Shown here piece after piece: positions 23,325-34,815 of a stretch of 64,000 nucleotides of DNA; the first letter of the stretch is position 1; each line of letters opens with the position of its first letter. The position numbers and the translations under genes are program-made. The DNA comes from Blepharisma stoltei (lineage: Eukaryota; Ciliophora; Heterotrichea; Heterotrichida; Blepharismidae): the NCBI GenBank assembly GCA_914767885.1, contig CAJZBQ010000014.1, forward strand, positions 1-64,000, given 5' to 3'. Under the pieces are notes generated by a model, which did no database searches, was not told the origin of the DNA, and worked only from the letters and a program-made list of their open reading frames with translations.

Positions 23325-24537
23325 TTATAAATAAGGCAATTTTATTCGATTTCTGATGAGAATTTTCTTTTTGGATTTTGAAGTATCCAAATCTGCCAAA
23401 GTTTTATCGTAAGACATCGTCAAGTCAATACCTGGCTGGAATGGAGGACCAAATTTTCGCTTGATCAGTCGGTTATCAGGCTGAGGAGTTTGGCTCATTA
23501 GCTTAAGTCTTGGCTTTTGGGTAGCAGCCAGTCTTGTTTGGACCTTTGCCACTGGAGAGAGTGAATGCACTTCCCATTTTGAAGAAAAATCGAATCCTGG
23601 GCTCTGGCCATCTGGATTTTTCTTAAAAGGCTCAATTTTGTTTTTTAAAATTCCAAACTTCGGCTTTACATGTTTTATATTTGTCGCAAGGGAGTATCAT
23701 ACGTCATGAATATTATTGGCAATATCCACATTCCACCCTGTCCTTACTGCACGATTTCTTAGCCAAGCTTGCATAAACTTTTTTCACTAAAAATTTTTCA
23801 TAATTTTTTAATATTTTTTATAAATATTTTTTAAAAAATAAAATAAGCCATTTTTTCATCTATTTATGATTAAATTGTGCTTATGCTTTACTGCTCTAAG
23901 TGGGAACTTTTGTATAGTTTTGGCGAGCTCAAATATGCTTTTTGTTTCAAACATTCCAATGACATAATCTTTCTGAGGCTCATACAAGTCAGTTCCTAGC
24001 AGCCCTCTTAAATATATAGAAATTTCGTCTTTTTCTCCATTTTCGATTCTTCGTTTAATTACGCCTTCTCATAGCTTTTTCCCAGCTGCATTGTCAACTG
24101 CTTTAAGTCCGAGTTTTTGGGCTTCAATTTGGTATTCAATTTCATAGGTATTTACAGCGTCGGTGGTTCTGCCTGTAGCTTCTTTGACTCAGTTGTAATA
24201 TTCATCCTCAAACCCTTTTTCTTTGATAAGAGATTTATACTTATTTAGACTTTCTACACAGAAATCTTTTTCCATGTCTGATGGGGCATCGGAGACTTTT
24301 TGGTCTCTTTTTTTATCCCCTTGTGATTTCTTTAACAGTGATTTAATCATTTTACCATAAGCATTGGAAAAGTCCTCCATTTGAGATTCTACATCAGTCT
24401 GAGTGAAGCTTGTTTCTTTTTTGGTAAAATAGGATCGCAGTAGTTTTAGTATTAAATTTTGGACTTTTATTCCATCAATTTCGAGATGTAAGAGATCTCT
24501 TACTCCTTATTAGCACACGCTACTGTCCAATATTCAT
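23325..24537 (-). CDS. Unknown protein with one IES; 5' end unresolved
   Basis: Minus-strand coding DNA from about 24500 to TAA at 23325. Removing a 108-base TA-bounded IES (23776-23883) joins FPLRAVKH to MQAWLRNRAVRTGWN in frame. TGA is Trp at several points (EYYNWVKEA, KKLWEGV, HDVWYSL). The N-terminal part is hydrophilic with helical character (DVESQMEDFSNAYGKM), and the C-terminus is basic (TQKPRLKLMSQTP). The first likely exon, ATG at 24537 (MNIGQ), is separated from the open frame by a TAG and a one-base frame difference. A 13-base GT-AG segment would solve it but is shorter than other introns here. Family not recognised. Confidence 0.6.
23776..23883. mobile_element. 108-base IES
   Basis: A very AT-rich segment between TA at 23774-23775 and 23882-23883. 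Excision joins two open frames without a frame change and removes an in-frame stop. No long inverted repeat, so this is a short, old-looking IES. Confidence 0.75.
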
Positions 24538-24647
24538 AAAATTTGTTTTTCAGATTATTTATAAATTAAAAATTTAAAGAGTATTTAATCAAATTAAAAT
24601 TAAAATCAAGTAAAATCATAGCATTTTTCATTTATTGTTAATAGGAT

Positions 24648-27104
24648 CTAATATAATTTTTTGATTGACAGTGTTTTAAGTTTGTTTCGATATTCAATTG
24701 GGCCAATTAGCGAAATAGAATAGGTATATTTATCACTCAATTTTGCATTTTTTTGTAGAATGCTGAAAAGCATATCTTTAAAGCTTCTTACTTCACCTGG
24801 AGTTTGCAGGCGTGTCACCATATTCATTTGAGATGGCTGATGCCCCAATAGCTGTGAAGAGGACTCAATCATTCGTGATCTTGTATCTATTGAAGCAGGA
24901 GCAGTGCTATTATAATCCTCCATTTCACTTTCTTCAGAACATGAAGGGACATCCATAACCTCCTCTGCGAAATTTCTAGGTTCCACAGAGCTCCTAGGCT
25001 CTGTAAAATTCAAGGTGTCAGTAAATTCTAATGGCTTATCAATATACTCATCGCTAAAATTCTCATTTTCTGAATTTTCGGTCTGATAGGTTTCTTGCAC
25101 CCTCAAATCATCAGTAGTCTCTTCAGGTGGCAGTGGCTCTGTGTTCATTTCGCTGTCTCTCTGAGAGCTTTGGCGGCTTGTATCGGGGGCACTATGCTTG
25201 TGAGACCTAATACCTTTATGATAACTAATATTTTCTATTACCCGAGGGAATGCAATTTCTAACGGCTGCTTGATAGGCACTTCGCCTTCATTTTTGGGTG
25301 AAATTTGCTCAATTCTGCTTAAAATTTGAGAATAATCAAGGTCAATTGATTCATTTTTGGCTTCCTCATCAATATTTTCTAAGACACCTTTGATATCTAG
25401 TGAAGAGTACTCAAGGGAATCTAAGGATTTTTCTTCCTCTTCGGCTTCTAATTCAAGTTCTGATTTTATATCTTCTTCGCTTTCAACCTTTTTTGGTGGT
25501 GGAGCTTTAGGTTTTGTTGATTTATAGCTTTTTGACCTTTTTATTCGGGAATCAAAAATTACAGGATTTTCAATTTTAGGAGTTCTAGAGGAAGGGGCTG
25601 GTTTTGTATCAAATTTCAGCTGTTTAATATCCGGCTTGGGCTCTTTTAAATCTAGTTTCGGCTCTTTAGAGTCAGTCTTGGTATCTTTTGTTTCAGGTTT
25701 AATCTCTTTTGGCTCCATGGCTCTTTTCAGGACATTTTTCTTGCTTGTTTTTTTGTTTTTCTTTTCATTTGCAACTTGAAGCTGCTGCAGCTGTGCCATA
25801 GCAGTCTCATAGCTTTTTTTCTCTGCTTCTTGCAATATATCTTCTACTTTCAAATCTCCTAATAATTTCCCGATCCTGACCTTGGTCATTGAGTCATTAG
25901 TCGTTAACGAAACTAAATTTAAAGACTCCCTGATATCATAAAATTTTTTTAAAATAATTTCTTGGGTCATACTTTCAGGGAATTTCCCCTCTGTTAGTTT
26001 TTCTGCTAATTTTTCAAATTTCAGCTTAGCCACATATGTTTTTGACTTTTCTCGATGCATATCTAGTAGCCTCGACTTATCAACAAGCCATAGAAATGAC
26101 GTGATAAGCTTTTCATTGTTATATCTCATCCCGGAGAATTTTTCATTAAGGTCTTTATTTTTTTCCATTACGATTTTCAGCTTGTTGTCAATTCCTCTGA
26201 TAACTTTATCAGCTTGCACCAATTTTTTTTCTAAAATTTTTCTAGCTGCAAGCTGCTGCTTGATTTTTCTGAGCGCAGACGGCAAGTCAGTGATAGGTTC
26301 TTCTTTTTCAGCACTTCTCAATACAGCTTCCTCTTTTAAATAGTTTTCATATTGTAATGAATACTCATCTTGAAGAGTCATCTTAACTCTGTCAACATCT
26401 TCTCTGCTTTTTGTCCAAGCGTCATCTATATATTTTTCCAACTTTTGTATCTTTAACCCAGCCCTTTCTTTCATTCACATCAGTTTGTAAAGATATTTCG
26501 AATCAAGGTGGTTGAATTTTCTCTCATGGACGATCATTTCTTCTTTCAGCAGTCTTTCCACCTCTACATGCTTGTTCCAAGTATCATGACTAATATCCCT
26601 AATATCCAAAAAAAACTCTGGCTCATACCCTCCCATTTCAGTTAGAAGTCCAACGAGTTTGTCGCTTTGAAAACGTTTTGTGATCGCAAAGTCAATTTTT
26701 TCTTTAATTTCTTTTTCAGATATAATTGAGTTTATCTGTGCATCTTTGTCAAGCATGATTGCAAGATTTTTGACTTGTTGCTGAATCTGTGTGTAGTTAT
26801 TGATAAAGCTTTCGTACTGAGTCTGCGTCATTTCTTTGGTAAGGAAAATAGAGTCGTGCTGGTATTCTTTTCCGATTAAGCCTTTTTCAATATCTTTTTT
26901 CCGTTTGTCTTGTACAATATGATTTGTTACAATTGGGTACAGCTTTAGTAGGGCTTCGAGGATTATTTTTTGGGAGGACTTTTCGTGGATTATTGTCTGA
27001 GCAAACTGTTTTCTTCGCTCTTTTGCGTAATCGTTTTCTTCTGGTAGTTTATTCAAGATAAAGGATATGAAATACTCAGTTACGTTCTCTTTTAGTTCTT
27101 CCAT
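24648..27104 (-). CDS. Large coiled-coil protein, unknown
   Basis: About 818 residues, formed by two open frames joined by a TGA (Trp) at 26475-26477 (YLYKLMWMKERAG). The N-terminal 450 residues are predicted helical and coiled coil (long runs of Glu, Lys, Leu and Gln heptads). The centre is a charged, low-complexity Lys/Glu/Pro region with repeated KEPK and KPD motifs, followed by an acidic region and a Ser/Thr-rich tail ending TLSIKKLY. A cytoskeletal or ciliary structural role would fit but no family was recognised. The start ATG at 27104 gives MEELKENVTEYF. Confidence 0.82.
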
Positions 27105-27299
27105 TTATAAGTTAATTACTTATAGTTTGAGTAAAATTGCTCTCTGCTTTGATTTTATTTATGCTTGAATACACAGATTGTCTTACTAATTATCTCTAAA
27201 TTTAAGGAATAGTAATGGTAGCTTAATATTAAGGAATTTTATATTATTAAACCCTAAATTAGACGTTATTGCTGCCTTAAATCCTGAAATATTCTTATA

Positions 27300-28535
27300 T
27301 TACTCATAAAACTCAGTTGGGTTATGTCGTTTTTCCATCCTGTCAGTAAAGTCGTTCGGGAAAAAATCAGGTGGGACATCTTGCCTTTGTACACTAGGAG
27401 CTCCTTCAAGTCTTCTGATATTTTCCAAGCACCTGATCATGGCTGTTTCCAAGTAGTCTCTTGTGTTCCTGTTTTCCAAAGTCTTGTCAGGGTCAATATG
27501 CAAGTTATAGGACGGCCCGAAATACTGATAATAGTCATTAAAAGGGAGCTCGTTCGGGACTTCTTTTTCAAGCAGCACAGAAGTTTCATAAGTCCAACAC
27601 CTTGCCACGTTGGCCACTGTGTATCCTCCACCTCCCACGACCATCATAGGAAGCCCAAACCCTTTCATGAACTTTACACAGTTTCCATGGCCTCTTAACG
27701 TCAAGTTAAATTTCCCCAGCTTATCATGAGCAAGTGAGTCTGACCCACATTGCATGACAATTACATTTGGCTGGTAAAAATAGACGACCTCTCTCATGAT
27801 TGGCTGGAAAATCCTCTCATAACACTCGTCAGTCATCCCAGACTTTAATGGGATATTTAAACAGTGATACTTCCCCTCGCTTGCTCCACAGTCTTTAATG
27901 TCGCCGGTACCCGGGAAAAAGTTCCCAAACTTGTGGAAGGAGACCGTCATGACTCTATTGGTGGTGTAAAAGGCCTCTTCGACGCCGTCCCCATGGTGTG
28001 CATCGATGTCTATATAAAGAACCCTTTCATGGTACTTGAGTAATTCTAGGATAGCAAGGACTATATCATTGATGTAGCAAAACCCTGAAGCTTCCCCTTT
28101 TTTCGCGTGGTGGAAGCCGCCAGACCAGTTAATGCAGATGTCGGCCTCGCCTTGGTTCAGAGCCATTGCACAATCAATTGAAGCCCCAGCGCAGATCTGA
28201 GAGAACTCGAACATGTTTTCAAAGACTGGACAGTCTTCTCTGGCGCGCTCGTGGTGCATAAAAAGCTTTTCACCCGAAAGTTCGGCCCTCTGAAGGAACT
28301 TTATGTGCTCTGGACTGTGAAATTGCATCATTTCTTCAGGGGTTGCATAGTGAGGACGCTAAATGAGGATTACATAAACATCCATTTGGCGGTATAGTTT
28401 GTACCCCAGGATTAGTTGGTGAGTCATACGGACACGGTGCGGCTTCATTGGATGGCCTTGCCCATAGTAAAAATTGCCTATATTTTCTAATTAGTAATTA
28501 CCGTCATAAAAATAAGCAACTCGTCTATCTCCCAT
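27300..28535 (-). CDS. HDAC1: Class I histone deacetylase
   Basis: 401 residues in three exons joined by two 15-base introns, 28487-28501 (GTAATTACTAATTAG) and 28359-28373 (GTAATCCTCATTTAG). Splicing gives [11 protein letters not shown], then [18 protein letters not shown], then [11 protein letters not shown]. Catalytic motifs are intact: [20 protein letters not shown] (paired histidines), [16 protein letters not shown] (zinc ligands), [11 protein letters not shown] and GGGGYT. It removes acetyl groups from histone tails and represses transcription, and in ciliates may take part in nuclear differentiation. The basic C-terminal tail of animal HDAC1 is absent; it ends NPTEFYE. Motif and length fit RPD3/HDAC1. 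Confidence 0.97.
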
Positions 28536-29037
28536 ATTAATTTTATAAATGAGATAAGTTTAGGGGCTGGGAATGTGTATAGAAAAGTCTTGTAAGGCGT
28601 TTTGAAAAAGCAGTGGCAGAATTTGATATTAATTTATATGAGCAAGCATTTGAAGGATTAATTTGATGTAGATGAGGATAAATAATTATACTAATAGTGG
28701 CTTGCTTCATGCCAGTGCAGCTTTAAAAATTTAATATTATGCTTGAGAGCTCAATCTAATGAAATTGTTAATATTCTTAATCTATAGTAAAGCTTGTGAT
28801 TATTTACAAAAGTAAAATATTTGCTTAATATGATGAAATTATCTTTTGTCTATGAAGTCTTACTGTAGTCAAAACTTTTGAATGCATAGTCATAAGTTCA
28901 CACAAATTGGGCCTGCTGAATGATTTCAAGCTTAGGTCTTGGGCTTTTTAAAGAATTCTAGGGGCACTTTAAACTAGTTCTTAAAAATCTCACACATTAA
29001 GCTTTTTGATTTTTAAGGGGACTTAGAATTATAACTA
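28536..29037. other. Intergenic DNA upstream of HDAC
   Basis: About 500 AT-rich bases without a gene on either strand. It should contain the HDAC promoter; nothing specific is claimed. Confidence 0.45.
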
Positions 29038-29378
29038 ACTCCCACATCCTTGATCGAACGAACCTCGTCGTTCGATCAAGGATGGGGTTTAAAAAATTTT
29101 TGGAAAAAAATTATATATAAAATGATTTTAATAAGAGGGTTAAGATCGTAAATATTAAAACAATTAAAATGAAAAATTGTGTTAATTTAAAAATTTAAGT
29201 TACCCCTTTCCACTCTATGAAATATTTCTGTTCCTTATTAATTATTTTTAATTTATAATAATCTAAACATTTTAATTATTGATTTATTGTATATAAAAAT
29301 CGTTCGATAGGATGAGGGTTAATTTTCCCAATTTTTAGGAATTTATTAGGATTCGTTCAATCAAGGATGGGGAAGGTA
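29038..29378. mobile_element. MITE family B, copy 1
   Basis: TA-bounded (TAACTCCCACATCC...GGATGGGGAAGGTA). The motif CATCCTTGATCGAACGA occurs in alternating orientation: an inverted pair near the left end forming a hairpin around CCTCGT, and further copies near the right end. The middle is AT-rich. Same layout as family A but a different core. It lies in intergenic DNA. Confidence 0.85.
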
Positions 29379-29598
29379 AGAATTATAATTGGGTATGCTA
29401 TTTTCTTTTCAAAATGCGAAATAAGCACTTTTAATTAGCTCTATTATTTTCCTATTTAATGTTTTAGCTCCTATTTTAGAATAATATACTCTTTTAATTT
29501 CGATTTGAATCAGGCTTCAATTGGGTTTTTATTTTGTTTTTTAATGAAAATTAAATCAAATATAATGAAATCAATAATTTCCTGTATAAAATTAAATC

Positions 29599-29898
29599 AT
29601 GCTATCAACATTTCAGCCAACACCAGATACAGAGGGTAATGGATACACCGTTTTAGTCCATAATATAACCGCACAAAGAGACTATTTAAATTTATCACCC
29701 GAAGAATTAAGATATAAACAAGTTGGAAACAGAATTTTTGCAAATAAGCCTCAATTTCAAGCTCCACAAGTACATACTTTCTGGAATTTCCCAGTTTTTC
29801 GGCAACCTGAAATCAATAATTTGAGATTCATTCCACAAGCGACTGGAACAGCAATAAGAAGACCACGCTTTTCTTATAATTGGACTTGCCTAAAATAA
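29599..29898 (+). CDS. Small protein, unknown (SPEELR motif)
   Basis: 99 residues, ATG 29599 to TAA. The segment LNLSPEELRYKQVGNRIF recalls the SPEELR motif seen near the end of Nup98-type proteins, but the similarity is short and the rest is not diagnostic. The C-terminal part is rich in Pro, Phe, Asn and aromatic residues. No membrane segment. Composition is clearly protein-like compared with flanks, and the ATG follows an AT-rich leader. Confidence 0.6.
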   Translation: MLSTFQPTPDTEGNGYTVLVHNITAQRDYLNLSPEELRYKQVGNRIFANKPQFQAPQVHTFWNFPVFRQPEINNLRFIPQATGTAIRRPRFSYNWTCLK

Positions 29899-30159
29899 TT
29901 TATTAATCTCTATTTAGAAATTTTATTTATAAAATTCCCGAAATTTGAAATAAAGTCTTATACAATTTAGTAAAAGTGCATCATTATTTTAACCTTGCTG
30001 AACGCAGTTTTCAAGGAGTTAAAGCTTCTCTTGAGATATAGCCTTATTAATATATAAGCAAGAATTTTAAAGAAAGAGATCAAGCTTTTTCATATCTTTC
30101 AGCAATTTTATTGCTTATTATATCATAGTTAATGCTCTTAGTTTTCTTAATGAGAAGTA

Positions 30160-30333
30160 TTAAGATTTATTAAGCCATGGGCAGCTGCAATCTTTACGAG
30201 TAACAGGGAGCCAAGATTTAGTTTCCACTGATGTCACTCCTCCTGTATAGGTTTTAGGTGGCATGAACCACAAACTTCCAACGAGTGCTAGAAGCCAAAA
30301 CTGGACGTCTTTCCTTGTTCTAATTGGTCTCAT
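30160..30333 (-). CDS. Small single-pass membrane protein, 57 residues
   Basis: A short open frame from ATG 30333 to TAA 30160. The sequence has a basic N-terminus (MRPIRTRKD), one hydrophobic segment (VQFWLLALVGSLWFM) and a polar tail with a CSCPW motif near the end. This pattern of charged start, one helix and polar tail is typical of small organellar or secretory-complex subunits, but I do not recognise it. Codon content is protein-like and there are no internal TGA codons. Confidence 0.55.
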   Translation of the reverse strand: MRPIRTRKDVQFWLLALVGSLWFMPPKTYTGGVTSVETKSWLPVTRKDCSCPWLNKS

Positions 30334-30429
30334 TTTTATATTTATTACGATTTGCCGAATTATTGAATGGAAATAAGATATACTAATGCTAGCTATTATG
30401 ATTTTAAAGTGTTTCTTCTTTCAGCAGGC

Positions 30430-30661
30430 TGCTTTAGACTGAAGCCCACCCTTCTAGCATCGTAAGTGGTATCGTAAGAGTCATCTTGCCTAAAAGCATT
30501 CCAGAAGAACTGCTAAAAGGGACAGAACTTCTTCACAGGCCGAGTTTGACCTCGCCCAAACCTGCTTCTTTCTTCTTTGGGCCACCAAATTATCCTACAT
30601 GGCAATCTATATTAGCAAATTGGATAAAGGCCCATGTGGAAAATTGACTCCATAATGCTTA
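30430..30661 (+). CDS. Coding fragment with unresolved 5' end
   Basis: An open frame of about 65 codons ending TAA at 30659, with protein-like composition (VRVILPKSIPEELLKG, FFFGPPNYPTWQSILANW, one TGA as Trp near the end). No ATG is in frame: a TAG lies just upstream (CTTTAG). A 16-base GT-AG intron (GTGTTTCTTCTTTCAG) nearby does not remove it. Could be the last exon of a gene interrupted by an unmapped IES, or a pseudogene. Confidence 0.35.
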
Positions 30662-30676
30662 ATATGCGAAGGAGGA

Positions 30677-31176
30677 TTAGATTAATTAGATTAATTAGTT
30701 GAGCGGGTCGCGGAGGTTTATTTCAGCCTCTATCCAGCACTGCCAGCTTCAAGCTCGCGCCCTATGCACCGGCTCTGTAGCTCACTCCATTTTCTGTCGA
30801 CGTCACCAAAAAATGGTGACGTCAGCATCTAACAGGGAGACTCACCCAGGTACTCCTTGATCAGGGGTCTAGTGACCCGGCGCCGTCCCTTTTCGGGGAG
30901 GGAGAAAAGTAGCCTCCCGGAGTCTCCTTCAGGTCCCCGAAGCTCCCCACATAAAGATCTTCCTCACTTCCCTTCTAGTCCTGAAGTTTGACTCCTGATG
31001 CATCGGCTCTGGTCTTCTTGTCTTTGTGAGAGGTAAAAAAACCTTGTCGTGGTGTCCCGACCAAGGTAAAAAAACCCACCCTGGACACAATATCCAGGCC
31101 CCGTTTACTTCTTAAACCCGTAATCCCTGAGGGTACAGGAGAAGGACGGGTCGGATGGCTCGCCATTTTAATTGTG
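30677..31176. mobile_element. Retroposon-like insertion with 12-bp target-site duplication
   Basis: A roughly 500-base, GC-richer block flanked by direct repeats TGCGAAGGAGGA (30665-30676 and 31177-31188). The left edge after the repeat is TTAGATTAATTAGATTAATTAG, which on the minus strand is a simple-sequence tail, so the element is in minus orientation. Inside is a perfect hairpin GACGTCACC...GGTGACGTC and a GGCGCC-rich stretch. There is no terminal inverted repeat. An 81-codon minus frame at 30975-31220 crosses the right edge and is likely chance. This architecture is that of a SINE or truncated LINE. Confidence 0.7.
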
Positions 31177-31188
31177 TGCGAAGGAGGA

Positions 31189-31348
31189 AGATTTGTTTGG
31201 AGACAAATACTCCTGTACATCCCATTTTATTATTTTAGGACTAAGATATGCAATTGGAAAATTTAGGATTTAGAAAATCCTTATCTCTTAGGACTAGGTG
31301 CATTTCAGGATATTGAATATACCAGCTTTCGTGTAAAACCAGCACTTA
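31189..31348. other. Short intergenic spacer
   Basis: Nothing recognised. Confidence 0.3.
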
Positions 31349-31674
31349 CCCCCCTCCCGTGAGCGAAAACAACCATTAGAAAAATCCCTATTTTAGTTTA
31401 AAACCCACCTGCCTTGAGCAAACAAAAATTTTTTCATTAAAAAAATTTGATATATAAATGATAATTTTATAATGAAATCTATAGCTAATTCTGTTTGATT
31501 TTAAACAGCTTGCATTTTAAAACTTAAATTGACAAATTAAAATACGAATTGGAATTTTTTTTAAAATTTTTGAAAAAAATCTACCAAAATTTATATATAA
31601 AATTTTTAAAAAAAAAATTAGCACCCTCCATGAGCGAACAAAATTTCTTTGTTCGCTCACGGAGTGAAGGATTA
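31349..31674. mobile_element. MITE family A, degenerate copy
   Basis: The ends (TACCCCCCTCCCGTGAGCGA... and ...GTTCGCTCACGGAGTGAAGGATTA) and the internal AACCATTAGAAAAATC block match the other family A elements with several substitutions. The inner hairpin (GAGCGAACAAAATTTC...TTTGTTCGCTC) is still clear. TA-bounded. It is intergenic and looks older than the copies at 35, 38, 47 and 50 kb. Confidence 0.75.
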
Positions 31675-31827
31675 AAAGATTTTCATATTAAAGAATCAAA
31701 ACAATAAAGAAATCTCTTCTTGAATAGCCAATTCGCTCATCAAAATTACAGGATTTTTAAGTTTTAGTTTATTATCCTCAACTAATTATAGCTTCCCTAC
31801 AAAACATCAAATATAAATCTCTATTTA

Positions 31828-34527
31828 CTAAGTGTTAACATTATTTACTGGTTCGACATCTAAAAGCTTTGGATGAAGGTATCGATAGTATTCACTTGGA
31901 ATATTCATCATGAATTTGTATAAGAAAGTTGACCGATCTCTTTTATTCGGATCCATCATTCGTTCTCCTTTTGTGCTTTTAAGTTTCAGAGTGAATTCAA
32001 CAGCTCTCATCGCATCGAAAAGGCTTAAAGGGGTTGGGTATTCTTGGAAAAGGCTTGGCTCAGCTGCAAGTTTTAAGCGCGTTCTTATAGTTTCAATGAT
32101 CTTTTTCTGCAGATTTGGGTTAGTGACAATATCACTTGGCCATAGCTCAGTCGATTTCACAGAGAGGCTTTTCAGATGCTGAGAGTACAAGCTTTTTAGG
32201 ACTTCTTTGCATACTTTTGTATTATGATCTAAACGTCTTTTGCTGCTTTTTCTTCCCTTATAAAATCTATGACACCCCGCAGTTAAAATTACAAGTCTCA
32301 TAGGGACTGTATAGAAAATATAAATTCCAATAATCAGCCCAATACAAAAATACAAGCTCTTCAATGGGTCTCCCCACAAGAAAATTTGCCTTGTTTTTTC
32401 TGCTCAGATTGATATTTTAATCAGAAGATTTTGGATATCGACAGCGTCTTCTTTGAACTTTTTTCACCTGTCCATGACTCCTTCATTGGTTTTTTCTTTT
32501 AAAATGGTAAACTTGCTCTTATTTTCGTGGTCTTTTTGCTTTATTGTTTTCATGCTTGGAATTGGCTTCGTCCTCAGCTCATCTGTAAAGAAAAAACTGC
32601 TGACCCAATTGATAATTCCTTCAGATCTTGGGTTTAAGGACAAGCAAAACATCAATAAAATAAAAAGTGCCAAAGGAACGACATATTGTGCAGGCAAAAA
32701 TGCCGCTAATAAAATAAACAAAATTAAGCACACCATTGAGAATCTTGGGTAAGTCCATAAAAACACTTTATAAATAGTCTTCAAGAACCGTATATAAAGG
32801 ATCCTTACTCTTTTAAGTCTTTTAGACGCAATTTTCAGTTCTCTCATAGTAGCGATTTCTGGGATTTCAGTGTCTTCGAAAAAATGTGAAGGAGGCGGCA
32901 TAAACATAGACATAAATGAAGCTTCATGGACTAGTTCTACAGTGATAAACGAAGGTCCTTCATCAGCGCTTTTCTTTCTCTTGCTGTCACTTTTGTTCAA
33001 AAATAGCTTCACAGGGCCATTAGAAAATGGAAATAATGAGATATCATTGATTGTGATGCTAAATTCCTCGAGGACTTCTTCTTTTGCATGCTGCTTGAGC
33101 CATGCATCAGACGAGTAATAGCAGATTGATAAATTTAATAATGTCACTCGTTTTGAGAGAAATTCTCTTCCTCATGGAATATTTATGGGTTGGATTTTTC
33201 CTGGAGAACTTCTGCACAGCAATATCGGTTTGAATTTATCATAAGGCCATGACTGCTTCAAGTACATCAAGAGGCTTAAGGCTTTTCCCCTCAGCACACC
33301 CAGGGAAGGTGATCCCCTGAGTAAGGCAAAGTGAGTGCATTGGGTATCATGAGACTTTCTGACCAGGTCTGAAATATGATATAACGTAGGAAGTCATCAC
33401 TTTTGAGCTAAAAGGAGGGTTGCGTCCTAGTCATCCTGCTGAAGAAGGTAAACACTAAGCTAAGTAAGAGTAAGACTAAGATAAATTCAATATGAAAAAC
33501 CTATTCATCACTGGCCTAAAATAAGCTTTACATCACAAACAATTGGTTCCAATCAATTAAGTCTTCTTGAGGTAGCACTGATGTTTGGAAAGAAAACGGA
33601 TACAGCTCGACCTTTACGAAAAACTGAGTTTTGCCAGAGCTTGAAGGCTTTAATGGTTTAAGAAAATCCCCTGTCTTTATTTTCACAATAATTCTCCCTG
33701 CACAAATAATCCTATAAGACGCAAGAGGTGAGTCTTGTTTTGCTGTTGCTGCAATCACTAGAGCCTTGCTTCATTTCTGTATATTTTGGCTGTTTTTTCC
33801 TCTGATAAGTATCGGGAATTTTTGGTAGTCATGATTAATTTCCAAAATATTATTATCCTTAGTCACTATATTTGTGGGCAAAACTAAATTATTACATATG
33901 TGAGGTAAATAACAGTCATATTTATAGGAAAAATTACTGTAATTTGTCTCGTTAAAAAAATATTTACCCTATATTTGCCCCAAAGCAGCTTATCACATGT
34001 GTAAAATTGCTTTCATTGTCGTCAGGAGACAAATATAAATTTGAGTATGCTAGCGACGCATAATGTCTTTGTCAGTCTTCTGGGCCGAATTTTATGTCAA
34101 CAAAGCCTGTTTCTGAGGACTGTATGACCTGTGAGGAGTCTACAAAAGACTCTCTGAGTTGCCTCGGAATTTTAGGCTCCTCAGGCTGTTTTTTGTCAAC
34201 CCCTACGATTTCTAAAAATTCTGCTAAAATTTTCATCATAGTGTCTCTTGGAAGTGGAGGAAATTCTATACAAAGTTTGAGGATGCCGTTGAGGTAGCCA
34301 TGAAAGAGTTTTTTGCGCTGCTCAATTCGGTTATAGATGCTGAACTTAGAAGGGAAGTCAGGCAGGTCCACGCGGGGAAAGGTGGCCTTTATAGAGTCGT
34401 TCAGCTCAGAAAATTGTGAAAATCTCCTATACACGACATGCTCAAGATGGTCGACGGAAAGCACAATGAGATATTGAGTGTAGCCTTCTTCTGCATGTTT
34501 TTCAGCTGATTCTACAGAGATGATCAT
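31828..34527 (-). CDS. PX / C2 / MCTP-like membrane protein
   Basis: Minus-strand coding blocks that appear to form one protein. The N-terminal PX domain (Met at 34527, YTQYLIVL, YRRFSQF, FPRVDLPDFPSKF) suggests phosphoinositide binding. Then a C2-like domain (ILEINHDYQKFPILI, SPLASYRIICAG, IDWNQLFVMPV) and a second C2-type region (SFPWPYDKF-like WPYDKFKPILL). The C-terminal part has a hydrophobic hairpin (MVCLILFILLAAFLP; VVPLALFILLMF) and the WGDPLKSLYFC motif with further hydrophobic segments, typical of MCTP (multiple C2 and transmembrane) proteins, ER-contact-site tethers in plants and animals. TGA is Trp at several points. A 16-base intron (GTAAAGCTTATTTTAG) is clear; introns of 31, 17 and 29 bases are needed elsewhere for the frame and are tentative. 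Confidence 0.65.
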
Positions 34528-34815
34528 ATTGGCAGGATTTGAGCTTACCTTCTGTGAAAAAGCAAGAAGTTTTTGGCCACCAGTGTTGATTTTTAAAGTA
34601 AATATTTCCTCTTTTAACTTTAAATTGTAATATTTATCAATTAATTTATAGAAAATTTTTTGATCCTATAGAGGGTTGATTTTCCGAAAAGAGATTTTTC
34701 ATTTTTTTTTGTTATCAAAGGGAGTTTAGAAACTTGTCTATTATGATTTCTCGTTTTTGCATTTATATGCATCTGCAAATAGGCGTTAAGGGTCTTAATA
34801 TTAAATAAGATAGCT
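34528..34815. other. Intergenic AT-rich DNA
   Basis: An open minus frame continues upstream of the PX-domain Met at 34527 for about 40 codons without an ATG, so the 5' end of that gene may extend here through an unseen intron or IES. Otherwise nothing seen. Confidence 0.3.

Noticed and set aside
30677-31176. Bacterial contamination or horizontal transfer
   Set aside because: The GC-rich block has a target-site duplication and a simple tail at its edges, as in retroposons, and has no bacterial-type gene.
30975-31220. Minus frame of 81 codons in the GC-rich insertion
   Set aside because: It lies inside and across the edge of the retroposon-like block, has no motifs, and GC-rich DNA produces chance open frames.
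33160-33500. Retroposon-like block in the PX/C2/MCTP gene
   Set aside because: Translation with TGA as Trp gives a long coding stretch (QKWWLPTLYHISDLV, WPYDKFKPILL), so it is part of the gene, not an insertion.
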